A stretch of DNA of 64,000 bases from Lineus longissimus (lineage: Eukaryota; Nemertea; Pilidiophora; Heteronemertea; Lineidae): NCBI RefSeq assembly GCF_910592395.1, contig NC_088309.1:5768501-5832500 (forward strand). The letters are read 5' to 3'. The position numbers and the translations under genes were made by a program. Below, in pieces: positions 46,770 to 58,171 of this stretch. The notes beneath the pieces were generated by a model. That model worked only from the letters and a program-made list of their open reading frames with translations. It was not told the origin of the DNA and ran no database searches. Positions within the stretch are counted from its first letter, which is position 1; every line of letters begins with the position of its first letter.

Positions 46770-47468
46770 ATGGCGGCACGTGACTGCTACAGCAGCTACA
46801 GTCTGGACAAGAGGTTCAGTGGTCCGAAGATTATCACCCCCACCCACAACTACCTATCGGGGGACTGGAAATCCCCCTGCTACGAGAGGTCGTCCTTCTA
46901 CACCCCCTCCGAGAGACGCTGGATCAAGTACCAAGACTATAGGCACATCCCGCGTGAGGCGAGGAGAGATGCTATTGACTTCCAAAGTGAGGACAAGTGG
47001 GTAGAGTTCCAGAGACACAGGGACGCCCCCCGGGGTGACAAGCTAAATCCTGGAGGTAAGTAACGATGGCAACCCTGGGCGTGAACCGTGCAAAGAGTTG
47101 GAGCTAACCGTTTGAGTCAAATATATATATATTTGACTCAAACAAATAAACTATTGCAAGTTTAATTTTCTAACCGATTTTTATCAAAGATTTTAATTCT
47201 GATGAGGTCCTTTCATCTTACCCTTCCAGGCATAGGCCACTCAAACATACCAGAAGTCCGTCTATTTGGTTACACGAGAGACCCGTCCAGCTATCCAGCA
47301 GTCACGCAGTTCCACCCTCCAGCCAGGTTCCCGCAGTGGACGGGCCCAGGCTACTACGGATACTACCACGAGAACTTGGAACATCACGCCAGTGGTCGCT
47401 ACAGGGACTTGCCGGCGATCAGGAGGTACCCTGGCTATCCAATTATAAGTAAGATGACCGGCAATTAA
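46770..47468 (+). CDS. Small Tyr/Arg-rich protein, two exons, family not recognised
   Basis: The exons are 46770-47055 and 47230-47468, joined in phase 1 (gtaagt donor, ccttccag acceptor), giving 174 aa. The N-terminal half contains WKSPCYERSSFYTP followed by SERRWIKYQDYR. This matches the FY-x-x-P-x-E-R-R-aromatic-[IV]-K pattern of the neighbouring minus-strand protein. The second exon holds WTGPGYYGYYHENLEHH and a Pro/Tyr-rich end. There is no transmembrane segment or enzyme motif. A 34-bp perfect palindrome lies in its intron. The shared motif and divergent arrangement suggest an ancient duplication. Function is unknown. Confidence 0.75.
47110..47143. repeat. 34-bp perfect palindrome
   Basis: The sequence gtttgagtcaaatatat and its exact reverse complement are joined without a spacer, in the single intron of the plus-strand small gene. 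Each half contains a TGAGTCA-like AP-1 word. Confidence 0.95.
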
Positions 47469-49286
47469 TAATGCTTTAGTTCTATATGGACAAAAATGTG
47501 GTACTGCTTGTTTGAACATTGAATGTTGGTATCAGATTCATGGATGGACACCGGTTTGAAAAGTGACTATGATGGATCTTGCAGCGTAACAGCTTCGAGA
47601 TATTACTAATCTTTTGATCTTGGAGACGTGAGGGTAACGAGAAGTGGAGTGACTTAGAACATCCAAGAGTTTATAGAATATGACATTTGCTCAAACAGAC
47701 AAGCTTTTGGCAAAACGGACAGACGGTCGTGCCAACCATGACTTCTTGTAACTCGGTTAAAGTGGGCGAATGTCTCCCAGGTTCATTGACCAAGTTTGAG
47801 CACGGCGGCCTGTGTTCTCAATCAACGCCGACGCTGTCCTCACCAGGGTCATCCCTGAGATTTTCGCACCGGCCCGAGGTTTGCAGTGGTGCGAGAAGTT
47901 GATACTTCGAGATAGCAAAATGAATAACCGGCATCGTCCAGGTATGAAGTATCCGCATAGCATTTGTGTTAGTTGATGTAACAATTCAGCTGAAAAATCT
48001 GTGATTAGTTTTGATTTTATTATTAATAGTTGCGTATCTGTTTGTCCCATGTCTAAAATCGTATACATGTACATATAGTATTGTGCGCGCGTGGGTTGGA
48101 GGGCGGGTGGTAATGACACTTTTGCCTCTTCGCCAACATGACGGAAGTGACTTTGAATAAAATAAAAAATGTTTTTCAAATTTAACATAAAATCTTCACT
48201 TTTTTGTCCTCTCTGATATGAAAGCAAAGGCCAACGAGTTGACTATTGCATCGTGGGTCGACCGTGATTCTATCAATTGTTCTGAATGTCGTTAAGCATT
48301 CTTTTCTCGTCATGCAAATATTCCTTAAAAGTATATTTTGTGGGGTGTGGAACATTACTGACGCTATACTATTCTTGGTTCTTCAATACCATGGATGTAG
48401 ACCGAACGGAGGGCCTCGTGCCAACACCTGCTGTGATGGGAGCACAACAGAATAAAAGATCATCTTTATAATGACACCAAGTGACGTGTAGCTCAAGATG
48501 CGTGGTGATTCCATTCACCCAAATTCGTCTTATACTGGTCACAACCAGTATATCAGGACAAAGTCACAACCAACGGAAGGACAGTGAGATGATCGCTTCA
48601 AGGACTTACTTAATACATCTTCGGATAAGAGCCATCATTTCGGACTGTTCCGTTCGTAGCACTATCGATCTAGCCGATGCAAATGTTATGATAATCTTTA
48701 CATGTGATCACGGGTCTCTATAGAACGTTTACACGGGACCAAACTGATCCGGATCGGATAGATTGGTCTGCCGTGTAAGCGCGCACGGATGTGATCTGGC
48801 CGGGTTTGGTTTGGTTAGGTACCGTGTAAACGGCCCTATTAATTAATCAACGACGCCTCGGAACTATAAAATATTTCTTTTATCACATAGCGGCAAGTAC
48901 AAGTAATATGGTGCAGTCAAAAAATCGGTACACAATATAATAATCCCTTCCAAGCAAAGGACCTTTTCGTCATTTCGTTGCAACACACATTATAATAGCA
49001 CCTGTGTTAGTATTTTGATTAAAAGCGTCGTCTCCATTTCATGTACGGCATATCGCGGATACATGTTCACACATCTAAAATTCACTCGGCTCCCGTTTTG
49101 ATCATGCCAGTTCTTCGGGAAAAAATCCTGAACTTTCCTTTCCCCCTTATTTATACTTTTACGTGTGAATTGATTCCAGATGTCATATATAAGATTTGAA
49201 AATGACGAATCACGGACAAGTCCGCTGTATTAGTGCAGGAAATGGATAATCAACACCTTTTTCATTCTCATCCGAACATTTACATT
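47469..49286. other. Intergenic stretch between convergent genes
   Basis: This stretch lies between the 3' ends of the small plus-strand gene and FDFT1. AATAAA words near 48157 could end the plus-strand transcript. A short MITE-like element is listed separately. No coding exon was recognised. Confidence 0.5.
48719..48842. mobile_element. Short MITE-like inverted repeat
   Basis: The ends read tagaacgtttacacgg (left) and, on the reverse complement, tagggccgtttacacgg (right). That gives imperfect terminal inverted repeats of about 16 bp around a 124-bp element with no coding potential. No clear target duplication was found. Confidence 0.65.
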
Positions 49287-52200
49287 TTAATTGTAAAGTC
49301 CACACAGCTGTGTCCAATTCTGCCAAGCAATGGCCGCCGTCAACATCACCATGGATACGTAAACAGGTAAATATTTCGATGACGTTGCAAACACTTGCTC
49401 AGTCCGGCAAATCTGCAGGTACTGATTTGTCCTTGACCTCATGATGTCCGCTGAAGGGTCGGTAGAGGGAATGCGACTAGCCATCTGTAAGAAAAACGAA
49501 GAGTTTATCAGATCAGAATAATTATATGATAATTAAATGGGGAAAAAGGATTCTGTTTGCGCTTTTAATCTCTGCGGTATTATTATCATAGAACCATACA
49601 TTATAATCCATCAGAATACAAAAGGGCCGGACAACTTTTCCAGGGGGTCATTTTCTACTTCTTCACCAGCCTCAAAGATCAGTACTTTATAGGCGCTCAC
49701 GACCGTAATTGCTGCTGTGTATCCCTGGAATTTGCTTGTATACTCGGGTGATGCATCACCACATTCCGACAGTTAGATCGCTGCAAAAAAACGATCAGCT
49801 CACCTGCGTCAAAAAGTAAGACATTATTGCTTTAACGCCATCAAGTGACGTGGATTCCATCATCAACCGGACTGCCTCACCCTTCCGGATTTTTACGATA
49901 CCCTCGAACACATTCGGGTTGTTATAGCAACGCTCGTATGTCCCAATAGCCATCACCTGAAATAAGAGAAGAGGTGTGTCAGCAATAGCACGACGCTGAC
50001 AACCTTGTCCTCGGGACATTTTTGTTTTTGATGTCGGCAAGGAGCAACGACAGTAAAGCAACTGAGCTGGTTGGCACAATAAAGCAACTGCCCGCTCAGA
50101 ACTAATGCAGCTTCGACATGGAAAGCTGGATATACATGTACCTCCTCTCGATCGTTCTGTGGTACAGGCGTACTTTGGGTGGCCACCCGACGCGGTCAAT
50201 GAAAGTACAATACATGTACATGTATCGTGGGTTCAAAACCAAGTGCAGTTATGACATCGTCTTCCTTGACCGTGATACATGTATGCTCATCAACGTATCT
50301 GTCTTATGTAGGATATAATCTGTGGAGACAGAACAGTGGTAACTTTGTGGGCAATAGCATAAATTGCTATGAGAGACACCTATAACGACGTCCCTTGAAA
50401 GTTTCGATAATTACAAATGTACACACAACGCGTTTCATGTCTCTGACACAAGCAATTCTTGCATGTCTCTTTAGACAACAGAACGGCATCTCACCTGCGG
50501 AATTGCACAAAAGTTGAAGACACTTGGGTTCCGCAGCCTTGCCATATATTTGATGACGTCAGGAACGTGTCTAAGTGCGCTTGATATTAATTCATTAAGA
50601 CAAGCCAATGCATCGCCACGTTTCTCAGGCTTGGCAAGGTCTTCGAATTTAAGGGCGTATTTACTCCAAACCTGGAATACAATTCAAGAGTAAATCAAAT
50701 GCATTGTTTTGCACCAATTGAAGGACAGCGATATACTTTTTGTTAAACCCCATGAACCACTCCTGTCATATTGCAGAAGGTCTTTTTCTGCCGCCAGCAA
50801 ACAGATGTGGCCAGAGAGACACCTGTTACTTAGTGGGATCGATAGATATATACACTGTACTTGCGTCCTACATGTATAAGGACGGCTAGGAAATTGGGTT
50901 AGCTTGGCCAATATCGAAAAAGATAATAATGAGAAACACCCAATAAAGATATCGTCCTCTGCCTAGCTTAGCGCAACCCAAAAAAGTCAATGCTCTCTTA
51001 AAGATACAATACGATTTAAATTGTGTATTAACTTGTTTTGGCCAGAAGATGCGTCCTTCCAATGAATCTTCTAAATAATCTCTGATGATGTTGATTTTTT
51101 GAAGGAAGAGTCCCATCGAGTTTGACAGCTCAGTGTCTTCACCGACGATTGGGTCTTCGAAATTCGAGGCGGAGAACAATCTTGATAATCCGATGCCAAC
51201 TAGTCCAGCAACGTAATGGCAATACTGAAATTGAAATAGAAGCTACAAGTAAGTACGTCTGCTTTATCGCTTTTTTCGGCGGAGTTCGATGAAAAGTGGC
51301 TGTTGAATAGTATCGGTGACCTCGGTGATTGTGATGAAGGCTGACGATTACGGTTAACTCCCCTTCATCCAGTTTGCGCCAGTTCCTCCCGAAATGTTAT
51401 GTCATTTGCTGGCTCTGTTGAGCTCACTGACCAACGCCCTTGTGCTGTTATTGTTGGCCATTTCTGCGCCACTGTACATTTCATTGCCGATTGCTCGAAA
51501 ACAGTTCTGACCATATGTTTGAAGGTTGCACATGAATGTAACATGAAACGAGATACATTATACGTAGCTTAAGCTCCTATAAGGGAGTTTTCGAAACGCC
51601 AACGTGAACGCCTTTCTCAATGTTGCACCTCATAGTAACGATGCAGAACAATGGAATACGCGTTCACGTTGACGTTGCGGGTGCTTCGGAAAACTCCCTT
51701 TTATTGCCGGGAAGACCCGAATAAAACGAAGATGATGACGACGACCGAAAATGAAGATCAAGCGGCGATGATATTGGACATAATTCGTACCTCGTCCCAG
51801 TCCTCGAGGGTGTCTACATCTGCTTGCATATATTTACACATGCCCTCGCCCATCCGCTGGGTAATGTCGGAGATTACCTCTTGGTACAGAGGTTTTAACT
51901 TTTGGAACTCTGCCGTGATCTGAGATAAAAACAAAAATATATTTTTCAATGTAGCCCTAATTATACTCGACTACCGCAGTGAAAAAATTGACGATTGCAC
52001 TCGTCAGCTCTGCGAGCTCGTCTAGCTTAGGCCTCAGCCCTGATTTGGCCGAGAGTCGCGCAAAGAAAAAAAACTACCAACCGCGCTTCACAAACAAAAC
52101 CTCTGTGCCCTGCATGGTGATAATAATGACTTTAAAGTGATAGTTGGTTGTCATAATCGTGAGCATATTAGTTGCCAGCAGGGCTGCTCACGTGAAGATG

Positions 52201-53787
52201 CGACGTGCGGAGCCAAACTGCAGTCACAACCAACATCCGTACTGCCCTTTTTTGGACATCGCACCTTTTCTCGGTTGCCCAATTAGGACTCTAGTCTACC
52301 CAAAGGCCTCTTCTCAGATTGCCAGGATTCTAAGCATACCTGTGGAAACTGTTCCAGAACTATCTTGTCTTTTTCCTTGCTGTCCATAAATTTCCAAACC
52401 GGATCCTGGAGATTTTTATAGAAGGACTTGAGCATTGGCACCTTGACGTCAAGTGGTATTGTCATGTCATCCTCCACCGTGTCCAATGCCCGGAGAACCA
52501 GGTAAAAGATACACACAGCATCTCTAAGTGACAAAAGTGATGAAATGAAGCAAAATGACCGGCTTTCTACTAACTTTGAACTGCAGAGGTATTCGCTCGG
52601 TGCCATATACTATCTGAATGACCTCCGAACAAACCTTCGAGTGCATAATTAGGCACCAGGTTGCCCATGCACTTGAGAATAAAAGAATTTAAATGCACGC
52701 TCTTATCAAAAGCATGGGCGTATGTCTAGCGGGGGAGGGGCTGTGGGCAAATGCCCAGAAGTGTCCATGATCCAAAAATTTCAAAAAGGGTAATTTTGCC
52801 CCTCCCCTTTCCCGAGAGCCTTTTGCCCCCTTTTGCCTTACATGTACATCGGAATGACGTCAACATATAATTTGATTGAAAAATCAATACTTGAGCAAAC
52901 TTTCCATGCTTATAATTTTCAGACTGATAGTGGCTATATAGTGACTATTGATACTTACCTGAGATCTCCATCTAGTGCCTGGATGACAGCAGCAAAGCTT
53001 CTACTCGTTTTGTTGAGGAATTCGTAACACGCCCGACCAGAATCTGTCAGGGACGCCTGCAAAAGGACACAATGATAAAAGAAGTCATAATTACATGAGT
53101 CAAAATTAGAGTCATCAGAATAGTCGGACGCTCGCCTTTATTTTGATATATTTTTATAAACAGGAAAATTCACACTAACAACTCAAATAAGTGTTAATAC
53201 AACAGAAAAAAGAGAAAATTGCCCTCTCAGAAGCCTTTATCCCTGGTGAGAAATTTTTAAAACATTATTAGGCATTAATGTCATTACTTACGGAACCACT
53301 GCCTTTCTATGGCAGGCAAGCAAGGTCTACCCTCGGTCCGGTCATAGCCAACATTAATCACAGGCCGTTGATAATGACACCCCTGTTTTCAAAATGCTTT
53401 ACAGTCAAATACCAGCATATTTAGACAAAATTGCACGACATATCTCAACCACACAACTCAATAATTCAATGAGGTGATATCATGATATCAAAGGGCAACA
53501 CTCAGAAAGGATTGTCACGCACACAATATAAATTTGACACGCGGTTTATATTGACGCTCACGGAATCTAAATATGAATACATTCGAGACACACACTTGAC
53601 TGGTGTGTGTATCAAAATTTATTAATAATTAAAGATTAATAGGGAAATAATGGGATTGAATTTGAAAAATACAGGCCAGCGCGTTACTTACATAATCGAC
53701 TTTTGGTACCACTGCCGATCCCACAATCTTGAATCTCAACAGCGCCGCAATTTCGTGCGGTTTCCCAGCAGATTTGAGCAGATCCAT
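49287..53787 (-). CDS. FDFT1: Squalene synthase (farnesyl-diphosphate farnesyltransferase), eight exons
   Basis: The minus-strand exons are 53692-53787, 52959-53056, 52340-52523, 51791-51919, 51033-51224, 50495-50671, 49804-49956 and 49287-49484. They sum to 1227 nt, or 408 aa, close to the animal length of about 417. The enzyme joins two farnesyl diphosphates via presqualene diphosphate to squalene with NADPH, the first step committed to sterols, on the ER membrane. Both Mg-binding aspartate motifs are intact: DTVED at 79-83 and DYLED at 218-222. The conserved [18 protein letters not shown] and VFNFCAIPQ blocks are present. A single C-terminal hydrophobic helix ([17 protein letters not shown], from about 380) is the membrane anchor. 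Exon 5 ends in an unusual donor, caa|gttaat, but phase requires it. Identification is firm. Confidence 0.96.
51580..51703. mobile_element. MITE-like inverted repeat in an FDFT1 intron
   Basis: The left arm aagggagttttcgaaacg...caacgtgaacgc (51581-51615) and the inverted right arm (51660-51700) match imperfectly over about 35 bp. They form a roughly 120-bp element inside the fourth intron. There is no coding capacity and no certain target duplication. Confidence 0.65.
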
Positions 53788-54980
53788 TGCCACCGTCTAC
53801 CAAGCTCAATAGCTCTCAATTCACAGTGGCCTCGACAGGCCCTTACGTAACATCGTACGATCAGGCATGGACCATGTGCGCCGATCACGATCAAAAACAA
53901 ATTGAGCTGTTCTATATCTAACAAGCGGCCTGATTGGTCTACTAGGCTCGTTCGAGATCAACTTCGTAGTTAACTCGCTGATGGTCGGGTGTTTCCGGAG
54001 ATCATTATCTCTTGAGCTAAAGTCCATATGGTATGGTCCGGCGAATCAGCATATTGATTTGAGGCGGAGTTCGACGCGGGAAAATCCGTATTCTAATAAA
54101 ACTGCCAACTAGTTTAAAGTGTCGACTGAACTCATTCAGTCCCTGCATTCTGGATGGTTATTTTTGTGTCCTCACAAAAATTACAACTAAACACAACGGA
54201 ATCTTCTTATCTCGGCAAAACATCAGAGAGTGGTTGGTTATGTCTTTCCATTACAGCAGTGGGCACTCTGCTCAGCTTGGGCTAGTTTTGAAGAAGGCCA
54301 ATATCAGTACATTTGTAAAATATTCAAAATGTACGAATGTACACTTTTGTGAATTATTCAAACTTGGGGGGGGGAGCTTTTGGCTTGTGTCGTGTCGATC
54401 CACTATTCTTGGCAATTATGGCTCTATTGATAAAATTAATTTGCCTTGAAAAAATATCAAAATAGTGCATGGTGCATTCCTTGGCGAGGTAGGCGATAAC
54501 AGACTGTTAAATATTTCGAGACAAAACGCGTCCAGCAAACGGCTTAAATGGAATAAAAGCTTCAAGGCTAAGTCATGCTAATGCGCATTTGGTTTACAAA
54601 TGTAGCATTAAGCACTATACATTTTGATATAGCTTGTAGTGTGACGTAACTGTATCAACACCCCCTTGGCATTTGTGTAAACTGTAAATACTTCCTAATG
54701 TACAGCTCAGGTATACCATAGAATAAGAATAACGGGGTGATTGCGACGATTTATTGACTGCAAGTGGACATGCATCATACGACTTTGAATAAGGCGCTGA
54801 GAGGCAATGACGATATTGTGATAAATTCAAAGCTTGGAATAAATTGAAGCACTTTGAGAGGTAAGTTTCGATCTGATCTTCCCCTGGCTTCAATGAAGTA
54901 CTGACTTTATCGCATTGCCGCTGTCCTGTAATATGGAGGAGTCCTGCACCCTGACATAGCTGGGTCACTTTTGGCACAGT
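53788..54980. other. Intergenic stretch
   Basis: The FDFT1 promoter must lie just right of 53787. A G homopolymer is near 54366-54375. No coding exon was recognised. A 171-codon open frame on the minus strand at 54615-55130 has no family features and overlaps repeats. Confidence 0.5.
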
Positions 54981-54984
54981 TATT

Positions 54985-55165
54985 ATGGATATGATAGAGG
55001 CTATCATATTTCTGATCAGCCCGGCACTAAAATTATTACGGATGTAGTAGAGGCCATCATTACAAGCACATTCTGACATTGCTGATGAGTCCTGCACTAA
55101 AATTGTCGTAGAGACTTTCATCAAAAGCATATTCTGATCTGCCTGTAATTATGAGTGATATCATT
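54985..55165. repeat. Short degenerate tandem repeat
   Basis: A unit of about 65-70 bp, with attctga then cctgcactaaaattgt then tagagac or tagaggc then catca, recurs two to three times with decay. It lies just upstream of the glycosyltransferase gene. Confidence 0.5.
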
Positions 55166-55371
55166 AAGCGGATTCTCAATCTGACCTGTACCGTGGTGAC
55201 TATCTTAGCCCTACGACAGCAGACTGTTGACTTGTCCTCATGGCCGTAGAAGAGTATTTTTGCGTTAACTATGTTTTTTAATTAGAGGGTTTGAGGCTTC
55301 AGCCAATTGTAATATCTTTGCTGGAATTTCTTTTCTTTCTTCAATAGGAGATTACTGGAAAGAGAGAGGTT

Positions 55372-56433
55372 ATGGCCACCCCCGTCAACATGCGACCAAA
55401 GCGCATTATCCTGCTGGTACTACTTCTTGTCGCCGCCCTATTCATGTTGAAGGAGTCGAAAGATATTTTAGGGTTCTATCAAAAGGAATCGATCAGCAGC
55501 AGCTCTGTCAGATATGATGAATTGGCTTGGGAGGAGGTTCCCATGGACCATGACCGTTTAGAACTTGCTATAAAGCGCCACCAGCTCAAGGAAGTAGTAA
55601 AAGCTCCCAACAAAACTAACGTACATGTAGACCCAGCAGACGGGATCCGAGACACTCTCTCTGACATCACTTCCGATGATGGCTACGCTGTTCCAAGTCT
55701 CGTCCACTTCACGTGGTATGGAAAACCACACATGAGATTTCACCACATGGTGTGTTTTCTAAGCGTATATTATCGGATAAAACCTAAACGAATCTTGATG
55801 TGGTACGAGTCTAAGCCGGAGGGTGAATATTGGGATTACTTAAAGAAAAATATCACGGATTTCAGCAAACTTGTTCGGTTGGTTTACCGGAAAGCACCGA
55901 CGGCTATCTTCGGCCGGCCGATCCGAGTTACCGAGCATAAATCGGATATCGTCCGCTTGGAGGCCGTGATGAATTATGGGGGGATTTACCTCGATCTCGA
56001 TGTCATGGTGATAAAGTCGTTTGATCCACTCAGGAGGTATGACGTCACGCTTGGAATGGAGCACAACAAAGGTTTATGTAATGGGATAATAATTGCGAAA
56101 AAAGGTGCCGAGTTTTTGAAAATTTGGCATTCGGAGTACAAGACCTTTAATGATGGATCCTGGGACGGACATTCGATTCGATTGCCCTTTAAGTTATCGC
56201 AACAATATCCTAACTTAATTCATGTTGAAACGGACACACTCAATCGACCCAGCTGGTTCGAACTGGACAAGATTTATGGAAAGAAGCCGTACGATTGGCA
56301 CAGGAACTTTGCCATGCATTTGTGGTACAGAAAGTACAACAAGGACCATAACTTTCAAACGATAAAAACCGTTGACTCTACAATGGGTCAGATGTTCAGA
56401 TGGACGTTGTACGGCCATCCAGGGGTGATGTGA
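55372..56433 (+). CDS. Type II membrane glycosyltransferase with DXD motif
   Basis: A single coding exon of 353 aa. A short basic N-terminus precedes a hydrophobic helix (IILLVLLLVAALFML, residues 12-26), the layout of a Golgi type II enzyme. The catalytic region contains VPSLVHFTWYG near 108-117, then SDIVRLEAVMNYGGIYLDLD ending at 210. The DLD there is the metal- and sugar-nucleotide-binding DXD motif of the sugar-binding-region (DXD) glycosyltransferase family. A His-containing MHLWYRKYNKDH block follows near the end, as in related enzymes. The donor sugar and acceptor cannot be told. An acceptor-like caatag sits 24 bp before the ATG, so there is probably a 5' UTR intron. The stop codon lies only about 12 bp before the left edge of the segment duplicated at 62.3 kb. 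Confidence 0.88.
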   Translation: MATPVNMRPKRIILLVLLLVAALFMLKESKDILGFYQKESISSSSVRYDELAWEEVPMDHDRLELAIKRHQLKEVVKAPNKTNVHVDPADGIRDTLSDITSDDGYAVPSLVHFTWYGKPHMRFHHMVCFLSVYYRIKPKRILMWYESKPEGEYWDYLKKNITDFSKLVRLVYRKAPTAIFGRPIRVTEHKSDIVRLEAVMNYGGIYLDLDVMVIKSFDPLRRYDVTLGMEHNKGLCNGIIIAKKGAEFLKIWHSEYKTFNDGSWDGHSIRLPFKLSQQYPNLIHVETDTLNRPSWFELDKIYGKKPYDWHRNFAMHLWYRKYNKDHNFQTIKTVDSTMGQMFRWTLYGHPGVM

Positions 56434-56444
56434 CGAGGTATGGC

Positions 56445-58171
56445 GTAAGCATCTGGCGGGGCGCATGCAGTCGGTGTTCGCGCGGCGGCATCAAGCATAT
56501 CAGACAACGCAGTATAATGGGATCGCTCGTTTTGGCGTCAACCCATCGCCGTGGGGATCTTTGCCAGGCTGCGAACATACTGCATGAAAGACACTTTCAG
56601 TAAAATCAATGTGGCCTCCTCTATTGCCGTATAATGAAGGCAGCCCCACATACTAGTGTACATGTACACAACTAGAATAACGGTTATCTAAGTTATTCTT
56701 CTTTAAACGTCGTAACTTTTTTGTTTTTGATTGTTAGTAACGTTTTTTAGCAAAGTCTTTTCTTTGAACTGCTTTTTAATTACATTCACCAGCTGAATGG
56801 TGAAATGGCAAGTGTATAGAACCGTTTGTACAAAAATATAGTGATATTTTCACTAACGACAACAATATAAAGGTGTTTTATATTTTTATTTCATTCTGTC
56901 ACCCTTTTGGGGTAATATAAACTGTCGGTAGCCATGCAGGCCTACCCGGTACCATTGTTTTAGTCAAGTGCCACGTGTTTTTGTCAAACTGGACAAACCT
57001 GCCCAAATCTGTTGCGGACACCGGTCAATCTGAGACTATTAACCCTCAAGCGGTACTGTTGTTCAACCCTTCCAACTCCGACACATTAGCATTTTCCCCC
57101 TGTACCCTAACTCGGTCGAGTTTGTATTTTTTCTTTGTGTCAAGGAAGAGGACAAGAGCAACCACGGCCGCCAGGAAGGAGATGAAGGCACACGTCAGGT
57201 AGGCGTACTTGTAGTTACCAGTTTGGTCGTAGATTACCCCTGCAAACGAATTTTACATGTTTTTAAGCTTGTGTATGATGGGCGAATGATTTTGAATCAA
57301 CCTTCTCTCCGCTTTTCAAAAGTCAGTCCGTGTTAACCATTCATTAATGCTGGCGACACCAGTCTGACCTGACTGGGTAAAAGTTATTGACTGCCGTCGG
57401 GCTGCCCGTTGTGTTTAAGTTTGAAGTGTTGAGGTATTTATGGTCATAGCTTGTTATTGAACCATGCACCATAATTCGTCAGAAAACAATGGGGCTACAC
57501 TTTTTCGAGGGGGACATTTCCAACTGTTTCACAGGAATCCTTGGCATTCAAGAGGCGGTATCTTGAGCACGATGATACAGTGATGCATTGAAGGCCATGT
57601 ATACAACTTACCTCCAATAGGTGGCGCAATCAGTTCTCCAGCGCCAATAGCCAACGTTGCGTATCCAAGTGAGCTGGTCATACACTCCTTAGTGAAGAGA
57701 TGGACTAGAATACTGGGACCTATCACTGGCAGGAGGCCATTGAAAGCCCCTCTGGTACCACATACCACCGCCATGGCGATGTATGAAGATCCCGTAAAAG
57801 GCATGATAATGTTCATCGCACCTATGCCTGCGATCAAAATAATTTGCAGGAAAAGCGGGTTGGCTTTAGTCCGGTCAACCGCCCACCCCCCTAACAACCT
57901 TGATGGAATGACCGCGCACCCGAATATCGTCAGCAGAAGCCCGCTTTGCATCTTGTTGTAGCCATTCAATATGGCAAAATCTGGCAGGATGGAAGGAAAG
58001 TTCATGAAGTCAATATGCCAGAGGAATTCCTGAAGCAGATACATCCAGAATCGCCAGTTTCTAAACAAAACTACATCACAGGCACCAGGGGGCGCTTCTA
58101 TTTCCTCTATTCCTTCATTTTCGCCTATTTTATCCGAAATAATTGAAAATCTCGATATTCGCCGCTCTGCT
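56445..58171. repeat. Segmental duplication, left copy (transporter locus)
   Basis: From gtaagcatctgg at 56445 this DNA matches 62264-64000 almost base for base, with a few percent substitutions and small indels (1727 versus 1737 bp compared). The match covers the 3' flank, last exon, intron and most of exon 3 of the transporter. It continues to the window edge, so the real duplicate is longer. Confidence 0.95.

Noticed and set aside
54615-55130. 171-codon minus-strand open frame
   Set aside because: There is no recognisable domain, it overlaps a degenerate repeat, and nothing supports splicing or a promoter.
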